Assembly (NCBI RefSeq): GCF_002201535.1
Contig: NZ_NIWW01000009.1
Location: forward strand, 1-64,000
From: Lacimicrobium sp. SS2-24
Lineage (GTDB): Bacteria; Pseudomonadota; Gammaproteobacteria; Enterobacterales; Alteromonadaceae
DNA: 64,000 nt
Direction: 5' to 3'
In this document: one piece after another, positions 35,228 to 45,608 of the stretch
How the letters are laid out: every line of letters begins with the position of its first letter
How positions within the stretch are numbered: position 1 is the stretch's first letter
Translations under genes and position numbers: made by a program
Notes under the pieces: model-generated
What the model saw: only the letters and a program-made list of their open reading frames with translations
What the model was told of the DNA's origin: nothing
Databases searched by the model: none

Positions 35228-36760
35228 CTATGGCAAACAGTCCACAAATTGCACTCGTATTGCGTCTGCAATGACACTGCCATTGGCACCACTGGTATTG
35301 ATGGTAGTGCTCAGGCTGCCTCCTTGCATAATGCTAAAGCTGCCCAGCGAATTCCACTGACCTCCATTATTGCTCTGATCCAGGCTCATCACATAGGTAT
35401 CTGTATCCGTTGTCACGCTAATCGGCGTATTGGATGCGTAATTTCGATTAGCAGGATAATATGCCGACACTTGCCAGATTCCGGCAGCCAGTCCGGTGAA
35501 ATCATAGCGAGCACTTTCCTGTCCCACAGAAGGCTGCTCATCCAAAAGGAAATTGCTTCCATAATAGCGGTTGCCACGATTGTCAGACTGCCAATTTCCA
35601 TTCAATGTCGCTTGTTGGTTATCTATGACCCATTCACTTACACCAGGCGCCTGACAATTACCGCCCCCTTGTTGGGCGTACCAGCCAGTGACGTAGTTAA
35701 ATACATTGTCAATGAGGGTATACCAGCTACTGTCATTGTTGGCATAGCCATTACTCAATATGGCAATAGACACATCAAATTCAGGCACATACATGACAAT
35801 ACTCTTATAACCGGACAAGGTACCTGTATGGCCGTAGTGAAGATAACCGTAGGTAGCCGCATCCCAAATATAAGTACTCAATCCATAGCCGCTATTATTG
35901 GCGGATGGGCTGGTCATCTGCGTGACACTGGTGGTGCTTAAGTACTGGCCTCCCAGTACCCCTCTTGCCATACTGGCCACATCACCAGAGTTAGCAACCA
36001 CAGCACCAGCGGCCATTATGCCGGTTTTATGAAATTCATAGGCTCGATCATTTTCGGCCAGCTGACTGATTGGTGAGCCGGGATTGGACCAGTCATCCAT
36101 AAAGCTTTGAGTAAGCTGTAACGGCTCTAGCATGTGAAATGACAGGGCTGAACTCAGAGGCATACCGGTAACCGACTCTACAACTAACCCCAGAAGATAG
36201 CTGCCAGTATTAGAATAACTGTACTGGGAACCCGGTGTATGTACCGGACCATTGTCGACAGCATATTGCATGATCTCATTGTCAGACCAAACCTTGTAGG
36301 GATCGGCTAGCGCAATACTCCAAAAATCATTCGTTCCGTTAATATGATCGTAAACCCCAGCGGAATGATCCATCAGCTGCCTGATGGTCATGCTGTCACC
36401 ATGAGGTAGCCCCGGTACAACAAGATGTTGACTCACCAGGTCATCGATTTGTAAATAGCCAAGCTCTTGTAATTTCATCACCAGAGCCGCCGTATAAAAC
36501 TTACTAATACTGGCAACCCGGAAGCGTTGCTGTGCCTGCACCGCTTCGCCTGTTTGTGTATTACCTGTGCCAGTCCCCGCAAAGATATTGCCCTGATCCG
36601 GGGTATCTACTGCAATCGCTACCCCCGGGACACCTTTGAGTCGTTTAAAGCTTTCATCCAGCTCGGTCTGGAGACCGATTTGAAACTCAGAAGCACTGAG
36701 AGGGTGGCAAAGTAACAAGATACCGACGCCTAGACAGCAAGCATAAAATACATTTCGCAT
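35228..36760 (-). CDS. Secreted serine beta-lactamase-like hydrolase with C-terminal golvesin-like domain
   Basis: A 510-residue exported protein. The class C beta-lactamase/DD-peptidase fold shows S84-I-S-K87 (SxxK), Y182-S-N184 and HTG (YGHTGTLSG). From about residue 385 comes a beta-sandwich like the golvesin C-terminal/xanthan-lyase-associated domain (YDFTGLAAGIWQVSAYYPAN; DAIRVQF). That domain usually binds carbohydrate or surfaces. It probably acts outside the cell on peptides or esters. There is no sign of true antibiotic resistance. Confidence 0.85.
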   Translation of the reverse strand: MRNVFYACCLGVGILLLCHPLSASEFQIGLQTELDESFKRLKGVPGVAIAVDTPDQGNIFAGTGTGNTQTGEAVQAQQRFRVASISKFYTAALVMKLQELGYLQIDDLVSQHLVVPGLPHGDSMTIRQLMDHSAGVYDHINGTNDFWSIALADPYKVWSDNEIMQYAVDNGPVHTPGSQYSYSNTGSYLLGLVVESVTGMPLSSALSFHMLEPLQLTQSFMDDWSNPGSPISQLAENDRAYEFHKTGIMAAGAVVANSGDVASMARGVLGGQYLSTTSVTQMTSPSANNSGYGLSTYIWDAATYGYLHYGHTGTLSGYKSIVMYVPEFDVSIAILSNGYANNDSSWYTLIDNVFNYVTGWYAQQGGGNCQAPGVSEWVIDNQQATLNGNWQSDNRGNRYYGSNFLLDEQPSVGQESARYDFTGLAAGIWQVSAYYPANRNYASNTPISVTTDTDTYVMSLDQSNNGGQWNSLGSFSIMQGGSLSTTINTSGANGSVIADAIRVQFVDCLP

Positions 36761-37126
36761 AACATTTTCCTAGTTGTTTTTTGTTAAAAGCGAATGCCCG
36801 TGCCGCTATACCGGGCAATCAACGCCCCGCATTCATTTGCTGAAGCTGGGCACAACCAATCTAGAGTGAAAAAGTGCAGTACATAAATTAGCCGTCATAG
36901 GGCAAACCGATGAATAATGTAAAAACGGCGAGAGAGATCTGAATGACGCAGATTAACCTTTCATCCCTCAGACAGGGATTGATAACTTGGCATTGGTACA
37001 ATCCCGTACTGATAAAAGTGTCAAAAAAATTGTTAATAAAAAGGCATAACAGCCCGCAGCGTCTCATGCTCTTTTCGGAGGGCCCCTTAAGGGGTAATTG
37101 GTTGAACGCACGGCCAAGGTTGTTTA
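36761..37126. other. 366-bp intergenic region
   Basis: AT-rich in the middle and contains GGCCCCTTAAGGGG-type symmetry near 37080-37095. A plus-strand frame from 36943 overlaps the lipase end in antisense and has no recognisable sequence, so it was not called. It probably contains the promoter of the serine hydrolase. Confidence 0.4.
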
Positions 37127-38359
37127 TTACGGTTGCGCAAACCACTGACGCAATGTTGAATACAACCTGCTACAGCTTAACAGTTGCAGATGATGGGTGT
37201 TGTCTGCCACCCATTGTCTGTGCTTTGGCACACTGATTGCCCGCCGTGCATCGCGATGATGCCCAAGCGCACTATCCAGAGGCACCAGTCCATCGCCAAT
37301 CAGTTTATCGGTCAGCCACCAGCGTTTCTCTCCCGCATTACCGGCCACCATATAACAGGCCACCTGTTCAGGTAAGGGAATGATTTTAGGGGGAAGAGCA
37401 TTTAAGGTAAAACGATGTTTATCGATCCAGTCCTCATCACACAAACTCCCGTGTCGAAGATCCGTAATGCCGGCACTTCTGAGATTCACCAGTGTCAGAA
37501 ACGGTGCACTATAGGCACTGATATTGAGTAGTTGGCCGAGCCAGTTCCCGCCCTTTTCCAGAGGAGCACCATGGTGGGGGCTACCCAAAAAAATCAACTT
37601 TTTGAGGTTCTGAAACCAGGCATGCCCGCCATCCCCGGCATAAAAACAGGCACTACGACTTATCAGTCCGCCCATACTGTGAGCCAGTATATGTATCGTT
37701 GAGAGCATCGGAAGTGCCTGACATAAGGCCTCCAATTGAGATGAGAGCTGGCGTCCATTTTCAGATATGTGCAGTCCCGTATTGTAATGCAGATAGAGGG
37801 GGACAAGGCCCTGCTCGCGCGCCAATGCTTCACCGTGGTTATGGCCGTCCCGGGTCCACTGCAGATCATTCATACACAGTCCATGAATCATCAGTAGCAC
37901 TCTGCCTCCGGCCTCGGCGACCAAATCGCTCAGTTCATTGAACTGAACCGTTCGGCCCTGATAACGAAAACTCATTTTAATGGCCAGAGGACTGGCGGCA
38001 TCCGCCAGACGGTCTCCCATGACCCCATTGAGTGCTGAAATTGCGGCATGCATGCTCTCAGAGCGCTCGTCATCACTGACATCCCTGTGCTTACTGAGCT
38101 GGCGTTGCAACCCTTTGGCGACAAGGCCATTGATGCCACGAACAGAGCGGTACACATACTTACTAAACGGATTATTGGGTTTTTGCTTGCTATCGGGGCG
38201 ACGGCCTAAGCCCAGAATGGTCTGGTGGAGGTTCTCGGTCATATGGGTTACCCCGTCAACCGCGTCAGTGCACAACTTTCCCGCTGCCAACAAATCCAGC
38301 AGCCATCGTGTTTTTTGTTGTTCGGGTACGGATTTATGCTGATTCACAGGTCGCAACAT
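37127..38359 (-). CDS. Alpha/beta-hydrolase (lipase/PGAP1-like)
   Basis: About 410 residues, cytoplasmic by sequence. The alpha/beta-hydrolase core begins near VLLMIHGLCMNDLQWTRDG, the nucleophile elbow is AHSMGG, and KLIFLGSPHHGAPLEKGG follows it, a lipase/PGAP1-like pattern. The catalytic His is probably in GLVPLDSALGHHRD. The frame is open to 38446, but GGAG nine bases before the ATG at 38359 favours the shorter start. An N-terminal helical domain of unknown function precedes the hydrolase fold. The substrate is probably an ester or lipid. Confidence 0.8.
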   Translation of the reverse strand: MLRPVNQHKSVPEQQKTRWLLDLLAAGKLCTDAVDGVTHMTENLHQTILGLGRRPDSKQKPNNPFSKYVYRSVRGINGLVAKGLQRQLSKHRDVSDDERSESMHAAISALNGVMGDRLADAASPLAIKMSFRYQGRTVQFNELSDLVAEAGGRVLLMIHGLCMNDLQWTRDGHNHGEALAREQGLVPLYLHYNTGLHISENGRQLSSQLEALCQALPMLSTIHILAHSMGGLISRSACFYAGDGGHAWFQNLKKLIFLGSPHHGAPLEKGGNWLGQLLNISAYSAPFLTLVNLRSAGITDLRHGSLCDEDWIDKHRFTLNALPPKIIPLPEQVACYMVAGNAGEKRWWLTDKLIGDGLVPLDSALGHHRDARRAISVPKHRQWVADNTHHLQLLSCSRLYSTLRQWFAQP

Positions 38360-38557
38360 TGTCAGCAACTCCATGGTAGGGCTGATACCTGAGTATGCGC
38401 TTAAACACCGTGATGACAAAGAAAAACCTCCATCACCGGCGCGCACAGGTGAGAGGCTTCATCAACCATGTTGGTGAGTCTGATAGCGGCAAGACAGCGG
38501 CCTTTTCGTTCTTTTTTGTTGCCAATGCGCTGTTAAAAACGCCACAGGATGCCCATA

Positions 38558-39472
38558 TCAGGGCAACGGGATATATTCCTTTTCATCGCCCGGTACCGGG
38601 GTGAAGCGTTGCTCTTTCCAGTCGGCCATGGCCTGCTCAATGCGGGATTTACGACTGGATACGAAATTCCAGTGCATAAAGCGCTCCCCCAGCGGCTCGC
38701 CACCGATTAACGCGATACGGCTTTTCTTATCAGCATGAATGGTGACACAGCTATTTGTGCTAAGTTGTGCCAGGGCAAATTGCGGCACCGTAACGCGCTG
38801 AATGCTTATCTGACCATCCGCCACATACACGGCAGATTCCTGAGTTTCAGGCAGGGTGAGACTCTGTCCAGGCTGTAAAAAGGCCTCCAGGTAAAGGGTG
38901 TCACAGAAGGTCTCAACGGGGGATGTGAGTTCATAGGCAGTGCCAATCAGCACGCGTACCGGTACGCCGTCCACCTCGGTGGCCGGGATATCCTCTATGG
39001 GGTAGTGATAAAACGCCGGTGCAATTTCCTCGTGTTCTTGCGGCAGCGCATGCCACAGCTGCAACCCATGCAACCGATGCTCCTGTTCGCGTACCTGGGG
39101 TCGTTCCCGCTCTGAATGCACAATGCCTGAGCCGGCCACCATCAGATTAATATCGCCGGGTTTAATAGGTTGTGTATTGCCCAGCGAATCACGGTGTAAG
39201 ATTTCTCCTTCAAATAAATAGGTTACGGTGGCCAGATTCACATGGGGATGGGGACGAACATCTAACCCATCACCTGGCTCAAACATTGCCGGCCCCATAT
39301 GATCAAAAAACACCCAGGGACCCACACTTCTGAGCTTTGCGACCGGCAGGCACCGTCGTACCGAAAATCCACCAATGTCTTTTTCTTTTCCTCGAATAAT
39401 TTGCATAACCCCCTGACATGGCGAGCTTTGCGTCTCACATGTTACGTTCTTTTGTACTAATAGATCGCTCAT
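38558..39472 (-). CDS. Pirin-family protein
   Basis: A 304-residue bicupin. The conserved metal-binding segment DVRPHPHVNLATVTYLFEG, then HRDSLG and the IVHSERE motif, is diagnostic of pirins. Start at ATG 39472 after AGAGG. Bacterial pirins are metal-binding proteins, some with quercetinase activity; the substrate here is unknown. Confidence 0.93.
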   Translation of the reverse strand: MSDLLVQKNVTCETQSSPCQGVMQIIRGKEKDIGGFSVRRCLPVAKLRSVGPWVFFDHMGPAMFEPGDGLDVRPHPHVNLATVTYLFEGEILHRDSLGNTQPIKPGDINLMVAGSGIVHSERERPQVREQEHRLHGLQLWHALPQEHEEIAPAFYHYPIEDIPATEVDGVPVRVLIGTAYELTSPVETFCDTLYLEAFLQPGQSLTLPETQESAVYVADGQISIQRVTVPQFALAQLSTNSCVTIHADKKSRIALIGGEPLGERFMHWNFVSSRKSRIEQAMADWKEQRFTPVPGDEKEYIPLP

Positions 39473-39629
39473 ATCATCCTCTTTGGTCAATGGGTTAAGC
39501 CATTTCTTCTTTGCCCGACATCCTTAAGATTTCAGCTTAGCAAAGTCTCCTGTCAAGGTAGAAGTCAATGCCCTGAATGTTAGGCTATGCTGTTAAGTAT
39601 CAAACGTCTGCTCGCGACTCAGAAGGTCT

Positions 39630-41207
39630 ATGTCATCCATTGAACTGCCCCAACTCAATGTCTGGCTAATTGAAAAGCACCCGGACAGCCGCCAACACCT
39701 GAAAAAACGGCTTAGCCAAATGGGTGTCAGACAGGTCACGGAAATCCGCTGTGCCGATGATTTTATCAAACGGCTCGCATCCGCTGAGGCTAACGCGCAC
39801 CTGGTGCTTTTTGCTTTTCACCCAGGTGATGCCCTGCCAGGGACAGACCTGTTACGCTATGTCATTCGCAGCAAGCTGCTCGCCACCTGGTGCCAGGTGG
39901 CCTTTATCACGGACCAGCCAGACGTAGTTTTGGCCGATCTGCCTTTTCGTATTCTGCCGACGCCAATATTGAAAAAAAACGTAGCGGACAGTGCTCTGTT
40001 AGCCTTGCTCAGGCAAACGGCGGTAATGATCAATAAAGTCAAACCTCTGCTGGAAAATTGTCAGGAAGAACAGTGCGCTTTGCCTGTTGCCCGTGTCGAA
40101 TCTGTAGCGACCGAGACACTGCCAGATCCACTCAAAGATGTAATTCTCACATTACAGATCATGAGCCTTATCCGCCATAATCGGGCTGAACAAGCCAAGC
40201 CACTGGCGACACAGTTAGTCAGCGAGCAGCGGCGTTTCGATCTGTTACTGAACCTGATGTATCTGCTAGGCGACAACCAGGGATTAATTCTTTTACAACA
40301 ACAGCTCCAGCATGCTGACCTACTACCCAGAAAACGCATTTTGTATCAAATGCGCCTGCTACAACAGCGCCAGGAACTCAAAATGATGCTGACGCTGTTT
40401 GAGTCTCTTGAAGAAAGTCAGCGTACGCCACACGAAATGAACCTCAAGGCCGTATTGTTATTTGTCACCGGCGGGTATAGTGCCGCCGAGCGCTACCTGA
40501 GCAAGAAACAAAAGGATAAACAAGACACCTATGCCGCCAATATGGCGCTCATATGGCGTATGACACTGTTATTACTGCATTCGCTGGACCATCCGGGAGA
40601 CCATCAATTCAATGCACGCATGACGCAGCTATCCAGACAACTGGACTGGAACAACGGTACGATTAACTTTAAACGTTTTTCCGGCCTATTGCGACTGGCC
40701 CAGATGGCCCATGCCAACAAACAGGTGGTGGCGGAGTCTTTGAACAAATTGCAGCAGCATCAGCACACATTCGACTTGTTTCAGTGTTTGCTGCTAACCT
40801 ATATTGCCAAGGTGGCACAACACCCCAGTGCGAGCCTGTGGCTATTCAATGCCGATTACCACCTCAGCCGCATGCAAATTTCACCAGAGCGCCTTTCGGC
40901 CGGGATCATCCACTATCAGTTGTTTCGTTTTATATTCCCTACCCCAGATACACAAAGTGCGGTTTACAATCAATGGGGACACAAGTATGTGGAGCTGGAT
41001 CTGCATTACCGGGCGCTAAGCATGTTTTATAAAGCCTGGCGTTGTAGCCCTAACGTGGCACGTTATCCTCTTAACCTGCTTCACAGCATGCAAAGCCTGC
41101 AGCTTAATCAATTCTGGGACTGTGACGTCAGTGAGCTACAACAGATTATTCCGACCCTATCCCTCAATGAAGATGAGAAGCTCAGCCTGAAAAAGATGTC
41201 TGTCTGA
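39630..41207 (+). CDS. Degenerate receiver domain with helical-repeat (TPR-like) protein
   Basis: A 525-residue protein. Residues 1-130 fold like a response-regulator receiver (LNVWLIEKHPDSRQHLKKRLSQMG), but the usual phospho-acceptor Asp at the end of beta-3 is replaced (HLVLFAFHPGD). Residues 170-525 are all-helical with TPR-like periodicity (EDEKLSLKK at the end). It is probably a protein-protein scaffold that no longer takes phosphate. It is an orphan: no kinase gene is adjacent. Related TPR response regulators occur in Vibrio and Shewanella, mostly uncharacterised. Confidence 0.8.
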   Translation: MSSIELPQLNVWLIEKHPDSRQHLKKRLSQMGVRQVTEIRCADDFIKRLASAEANAHLVLFAFHPGDALPGTDLLRYVIRSKLLATWCQVAFITDQPDVVLADLPFRILPTPILKKNVADSALLALLRQTAVMINKVKPLLENCQEEQCALPVARVESVATETLPDPLKDVILTLQIMSLIRHNRAEQAKPLATQLVSEQRRFDLLLNLMYLLGDNQGLILLQQQLQHADLLPRKRILYQMRLLQQRQELKMMLTLFESLEESQRTPHEMNLKAVLLFVTGGYSAAERYLSKKQKDKQDTYAANMALIWRMTLLLLHSLDHPGDHQFNARMTQLSRQLDWNNGTINFKRFSGLLRLAQMAHANKQVVAESLNKLQQHQHTFDLFQCLLLTYIAKVAQHPSASLWLFNADYHLSRMQISPERLSAGIIHYQLFRFIFPTPDTQSAVYNQWGHKYVELDLHYRALSMFYKAWRCSPNVARYPLNLLHSMQSLQLNQFWDCDVSELQQIIPTLSLNEDEKLSLKKMSV

Positions 41208-41297
41208 TGGCTTGGTCTGTGGCGGGGCTGAACTATACTCAGACCAAAGGCGTACAAAAGACGTCATCTAAGGCAAGTTCAATAACAGGTGGTACTG

Positions 41298-42812
41298 ATG
41301 CAAGCCAAACGCCAATCCAACCCCCTCTGTGATGGTCCAGACTGGACCTTCCCCCTATTGAATGAGTATCTGGCCGAGATTACCCGGGTGGCAGAGCTTT
41401 ACAAACTAGATACTTACCCCAACCAGATAGAGGTGATCACTGCCGAGCAGATGATGGATGCATATGCCAGCGTCGGCATGCCGATTAACTACACCCATTG
41501 GTCTTATGGTAAGAAGTTCATTCAGACCGAACAGGGGTATAAACGCGGCCAGATGGGGCTGGCCTATGAAATCGTCATTAATTCAGACCCGTGCATTGCC
41601 TATTTGATGGAAGAGAACACCATTACCATGCAGGCACTCGTGATGGCCCATGCCAGTTTTGGTCACAACTCTTTTTTCAAAAACAATTACCTGTTTCGCA
41701 CCTGGACCGATGCCAGCTCTATCATTGATTACCTGGTTTTCGCTAAAAATTACATTGCCCGCTGTGAAGAAAAGCATGGCATCAGTGAAGTGGAAACCTT
41801 TCTCGATTCCTGTCATGCACTAGCAAACTTTGGTGTAGACCGTTATAAGCGGCCGCAGAAACTCTCCTTAAGGGAAGAAAAAGAACGTCAAGAGAGTCGT
41901 GAACAATATCTACAGTCTCAGGTTAATGAGCTATGGCGAACTTTACCTAAAAAGAAAGCCCTGGAAACCGATGAGAAAAAGCGCCGTTTTCCGACTGAGC
42001 CACAGGAAAACCTGCTCTATTTTATCGAGAAAAACGCGCCTCTTCTGGAACCCTGGCAGCGTGAGCTGGTGCGCATCGTGCGTAAAATTTCACAGTATTT
42101 TTATCCACAAAAGCAGACCCAGGTCATGAACGAAGGTTGGGCCTGTTTCTGGCACTATCACATTCTTCATCACTTGTATGACGAAGGTAGGGTCACAGAC
42201 AGATTCATGCTGGAGTTTCTGCACAGCCACACCAATGTGGTGGCCCAGCCCGACTACAACAGCCCCTACTACTCAGGTATCAATCCTTATGCGTTAGGCT
42301 TTAACATGTTTATGGATATTAAACGTATCTGTCAGGAGCCCACCGCAGAAGATAAACGCTGGTTTGGCGATATTGCCGGTTCAGACTGGCAAACCACGCT
42401 GAATTTTGCCATGCAGAATTTCAAGGATGAGAGTTTTATCAGCCAGTTTCTGTCACCCAAACTGATGCGTGATTTTCGTCTGTTTGCCGTTCACGATGAC
42501 GATCATGACAGTCACCTTGAAGTCACCGCTATTCATAATGAAGAGGGTTACCAGGGATTGCGTGAAAAGCTCTCTGCCCAATACAACCTGAGCAATATTG
42601 AACCCAACATCCAGGTCTATAATGTGGATGTCAGAGGAGATCGTTCGCTGACCCTGCGCTATGTACCCCGTGATCGTATTCCTCTGGCTGATAGCAGCGA
42701 AGATGTGATGAAACACCTTTATCGGTTGTGGGGCTTTGACGTCAGACTGGAAACCGTGGACGAGGATGACAACATCCACTTATTGTATCAATGCCCAGCC
42801 AGGTCGGAGTAG
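41298..42812 (+). CDS. SpoVR-family protein (YcgB-like)
   Basis: A 504-residue product from ATG 41298, preceded by AGGTGG at good spacing; a GTG at 41289 is the alternative. Conserved SpoVR segments: THWSYGKKFIQTEQGYKRGQMGLAYE, HASFGHNSFFKNNYLF and NEGWACFWHYHILHHLYDEG. In enterobacteria the homologue accompanies YeaG/YeaH kinase genes; those are absent here. Function unclear. It converges with the Lon-like protease gene, stops 15 bp apart. Confidence 0.93.
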   Translation: MQAKRQSNPLCDGPDWTFPLLNEYLAEITRVAELYKLDTYPNQIEVITAEQMMDAYASVGMPINYTHWSYGKKFIQTEQGYKRGQMGLAYEIVINSDPCIAYLMEENTITMQALVMAHASFGHNSFFKNNYLFRTWTDASSIIDYLVFAKNYIARCEEKHGISEVETFLDSCHALANFGVDRYKRPQKLSLREEKERQESREQYLQSQVNELWRTLPKKKALETDEKKRRFPTEPQENLLYFIEKNAPLLEPWQRELVRIVRKISQYFYPQKQTQVMNEGWACFWHYHILHHLYDEGRVTDRFMLEFLHSHTNVVAQPDYNSPYYSGINPYALGFNMFMDIKRICQEPTAEDKRWFGDIAGSDWQTTLNFAMQNFKDESFISQFLSPKLMRDFRLFAVHDDDHDSHLEVTAIHNEEGYQGLREKLSAQYNLSNIEPNIQVYNVDVRGDRSLTLRYVPRDRIPLADSSEDVMKHLYRLWGFDVRLETVDEDDNIHLLYQCPARSE

Positions 42813-42827
42813 GCCGCGTTTGCGGGC

Positions 42828-45215
42828 TTACTCCTGATCCGAGCCATTGACGATATGGGCGATTTGCTGCAGGCGATTGACCGCCAGACTATTGATAGTG
42901 CCTTTGGGGTAGCGCCCGCGGCTGGATAACACGCCCACTTCACGGTTCATGAGGACCGAAAGCGCCTGATCCACCGTTTCTACGGCAAAAATATGAAAGC
43001 GCCCTTGTTTGACCGACTGAATGACTTCTTTTTCCAGCATCAAATTAATTTGGTTGGATTTTGGGATCACCACCCCCTGATTGCCCGTCAGGCCCCGGTG
43101 TTCACAGAGCTTATAGAAACCTTCAATTTTCTCATTAACGCCGCCGACACTCTGCACCTGACCGTATTGATTAATGGAACCGGTCACGGCCAGCTCCTGT
43201 TTCACCGGTGTCAATGTCAGCGCTGAAATCAGGGCTACCAGTTCTGCCAGAGAGGCGCTGTCACCATCTATCTGCCCATAGGACTGCTCGATGGCAATGT
43301 TGGCAGAGAGTGTCAGCGGAAACCATTGGGCGTATTTGTGACCAAGATAACCGGTCAGCAGCATCACACCCTTGGAGTGAATGGGGCGGCCCAGTTCCAC
43401 TTCACGTTCGATATCTACCACGCCATTGGCTCCGGCGTAGACGGTAGAGCTGATGCGTGCAGGGGTACCGAAGAGGCTGTCGCCAATTTCCAGTACCGTG
43501 AGGCCATTCACTTTGCCGATGGCTTCGCCCTCGGTCTCGATCAGAATCTGTCCTTCTTTGATATCATCCAGCAACGCTTGGCTGATTCTGCCACTACGGC
43601 GGGTCTTGGCTTCCAGCGCTGTCTCAATGTGCGACACATCCAGACAATCGGTCTGCTCTTTTTGGCAAAAGTAGCGCGCTTCATGCAACAGCTCAATCAC
43701 ATCGGCAAACCGCGCTGACATCCGATGCTGATGTTCGGCCAGCCGCAGACTGAATTCCACCAGGCGATACATGGCTTTGGCCGAAATGCTTTGTAGTCCC
43801 ATATCCTGTATCTGATGACGAACACGCCCGACAAAATCAAATAAAGTGACGTTATCCAGAGGGATTTCATAGTCGAAATCCACCAGTACCCGGAACAATT
43901 CGTCAAATTCGTCTTCGTATTCCTGCAGGGTGTAATACAGGTCCCGAGATCCCATCAACACCACTTTCACTTTCACCGGGATACTTTGAGGAGTCAGGGT
44001 CATGGAGTTGACCATACCGATATCGTGTTGATGGGGATCCATCTTCAGTTCACCGTGCATCAGCGCAAGCTTGAGCGCTTCCCACACATAGGGTTGCTGA
44101 ATCATCTTATCGGCATCCAGCAGCAGATAGCCGCCGTTAGCCTTGTGCAACGCACCAGGGCGAATCATACGATAATTGGTAAATACCGATCCCTGCACAT
44201 TGGTATACTCAATACGGCCAAACAGATTCTGGTAGGTGGGGTTGGCTTCATACACCACCGGTGCCCCATCGTTGATATCATGGCTGACCAGAATATTGGG
44301 AAGATACTGCTCTTCGAGCACCGAGCGCTTGTCGTACTCATCTTGTTTTTCGTCTTTGTTTTCCTCGGCCAGAATTTCTACGACCGTTTCGACCAGATGC
44401 GGCCTGAGCTGGCGCAGGAATTTAAGAATGCCCAAATCAGCGGCATATTTGTGTTCCAGCTCTTTGAGAATGGGTTTTATGCCAAGTTCTGCCGTTTCTT
44501 TTTTTAGCTTGCGCTGCATTTCCGACGATTCACGCTTCCACTGGGGTAATTCCAGTAGCTGTTCGCTGAGACGATCCTCAAGCTGATTAATCAAATCATA
44601 AAAATGCTGCCGTTGTTGTTCCGATAATTTCGCAAACTCTTCATCCGTTACCGGCTTGCCCTCGACAATAGGCGCAAAGCTGATGGTGCCACTCTCCTCG
44701 TACAGCGCCACATCCTGGCTTTGCGCAAACTGCTCCACTTCTTCAATGGCTTTCTCATAACGCTTGTCAAACTGACGCTTAATATTGGCTTTTTTTCGCT
44801 GATAACCGGGGTTATCGAAAGCGGCAGGAAAGGTATCTAATAACTCGTCAATCAGCCCGTTCATGTCCTTGAGCAATTTGCGGCTGTCACCGGCAGGTAA
44901 ATGCAGTGCAAAGGGTTCCCGCTCATCCTCAAAGTTGTTGATGTAACACCAGTCATCGGGACTGGCTGCATTGCTGACATGACGCGCGATATGCTCGCGT
45001 ACCAGCGTAAAACGTCCGGTCGCGGCCTCCCCCATCACATAAAGATTATACCCTCTGGCATCAATACCCAGACCGAAATCGAGCGCTTCACGTGCGCGGT
45101 TCTGGCCGATAAAACTGGCGCTCAGAGCGCGCTCGTCTTTGAGGGCCTGATTGATCTTCTGCCTGCTGGGTTTGGCGGTAAGTTGCTGATGGGTCAGTTC
45201 TGTTGCGTGTGGCAT
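42828..45215 (-). CDS. Lon-like ATP-dependent protease with AAA-type N-terminal region
   Basis: A 795-residue protein of the YcbZ/LonB-like family. The N-terminal half is an AAA-like domain with the loop GEAATGRFTLVRE. The C-terminal Lon protease domain has the catalytic dyad Ser653 (GQIDGDSASLAE) and Lys696 (NEKIEGF), with the same 43-residue spacing as in E. coli Lon. It lacks the Lon N-terminal substrate domain. Target proteins are unknown. Confidence 0.9.
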   Translation of the reverse strand: MPHATELTHQQLTAKPSRQKINQALKDERALSASFIGQNRAREALDFGLGIDARGYNLYVMGEAATGRFTLVREHIARHVSNAASPDDWCYINNFEDEREPFALHLPAGDSRKLLKDMNGLIDELLDTFPAAFDNPGYQRKKANIKRQFDKRYEKAIEEVEQFAQSQDVALYEESGTISFAPIVEGKPVTDEEFAKLSEQQRQHFYDLINQLEDRLSEQLLELPQWKRESSEMQRKLKKETAELGIKPILKELEHKYAADLGILKFLRQLRPHLVETVVEILAEENKDEKQDEYDKRSVLEEQYLPNILVSHDINDGAPVVYEANPTYQNLFGRIEYTNVQGSVFTNYRMIRPGALHKANGGYLLLDADKMIQQPYVWEALKLALMHGELKMDPHQHDIGMVNSMTLTPQSIPVKVKVVLMGSRDLYYTLQEYEDEFDELFRVLVDFDYEIPLDNVTLFDFVGRVRHQIQDMGLQSISAKAMYRLVEFSLRLAEHQHRMSARFADVIELLHEARYFCQKEQTDCLDVSHIETALEAKTRRSGRISQALLDDIKEGQILIETEGEAIGKVNGLTVLEIGDSLFGTPARISSTVYAGANGVVDIEREVELGRPIHSKGVMLLTGYLGHKYAQWFPLTLSANIAIEQSYGQIDGDSASLAELVALISALTLTPVKQELAVTGSINQYGQVQSVGGVNEKIEGFYKLCEHRGLTGNQGVVIPKSNQINLMLEKEVIQSVKQGRFHIFAVETVDQALSVLMNREVGVLSSRGRYPKGTINSLAVNRLQQIAHIVNGSDQE

Positions 45216-45608
45216 TAATTCGGCTAATACAGTGTCTTTAGCTCAAGTGAAACCCGATTTCATGGGCCTGTCAAACGCCATCCGTCAATTCCAGTGTAAT
45301 CGCAGTTTTTCCGGCTACTAAATAATCAACCATCTGGTTGAAAGAACGGTCGCGACGAAAACTATGGCCAGTATTTGAGAATGAGATTAAGTGGGATCGA
45401 AGTTGTAGCGAACAGATCCAACTTACAAGGATGATGAAGGTGTTAAAGCAATCGGAACTCGCCGCAAAACATGCGACGTTTTAGATTGAGTGCGGTTAAT
45501 TTCAGAGACTCATACTTCTTGTTGTCAGCCACCAGTGACCTAGCCCAATGCGCTCTCAAACTGCGTGACGAAATGTCTCAAACAACCTGAGCGGCTATAC
45601 AGCCCCTC
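45216..45608. other. Gene-poor region near tRNA-Leu
   Basis: No confident gene. A plus-strand frame of about 50 codons (around 45330-45484, containing WLKERSRRKLWPVFENEI and ending KQSELAAKHATF) is open but has only a TTG start and no known relatives. It may be decayed. The repeat pair at 45609 follows. Confidence 0.35.

Noticed and set aside
36943-37236. 97-residue plus-strand ORF
   Set aside because: Overlaps the lipase gene's 3' end in antisense, only a weak purine-rich start, no recognisable domain.
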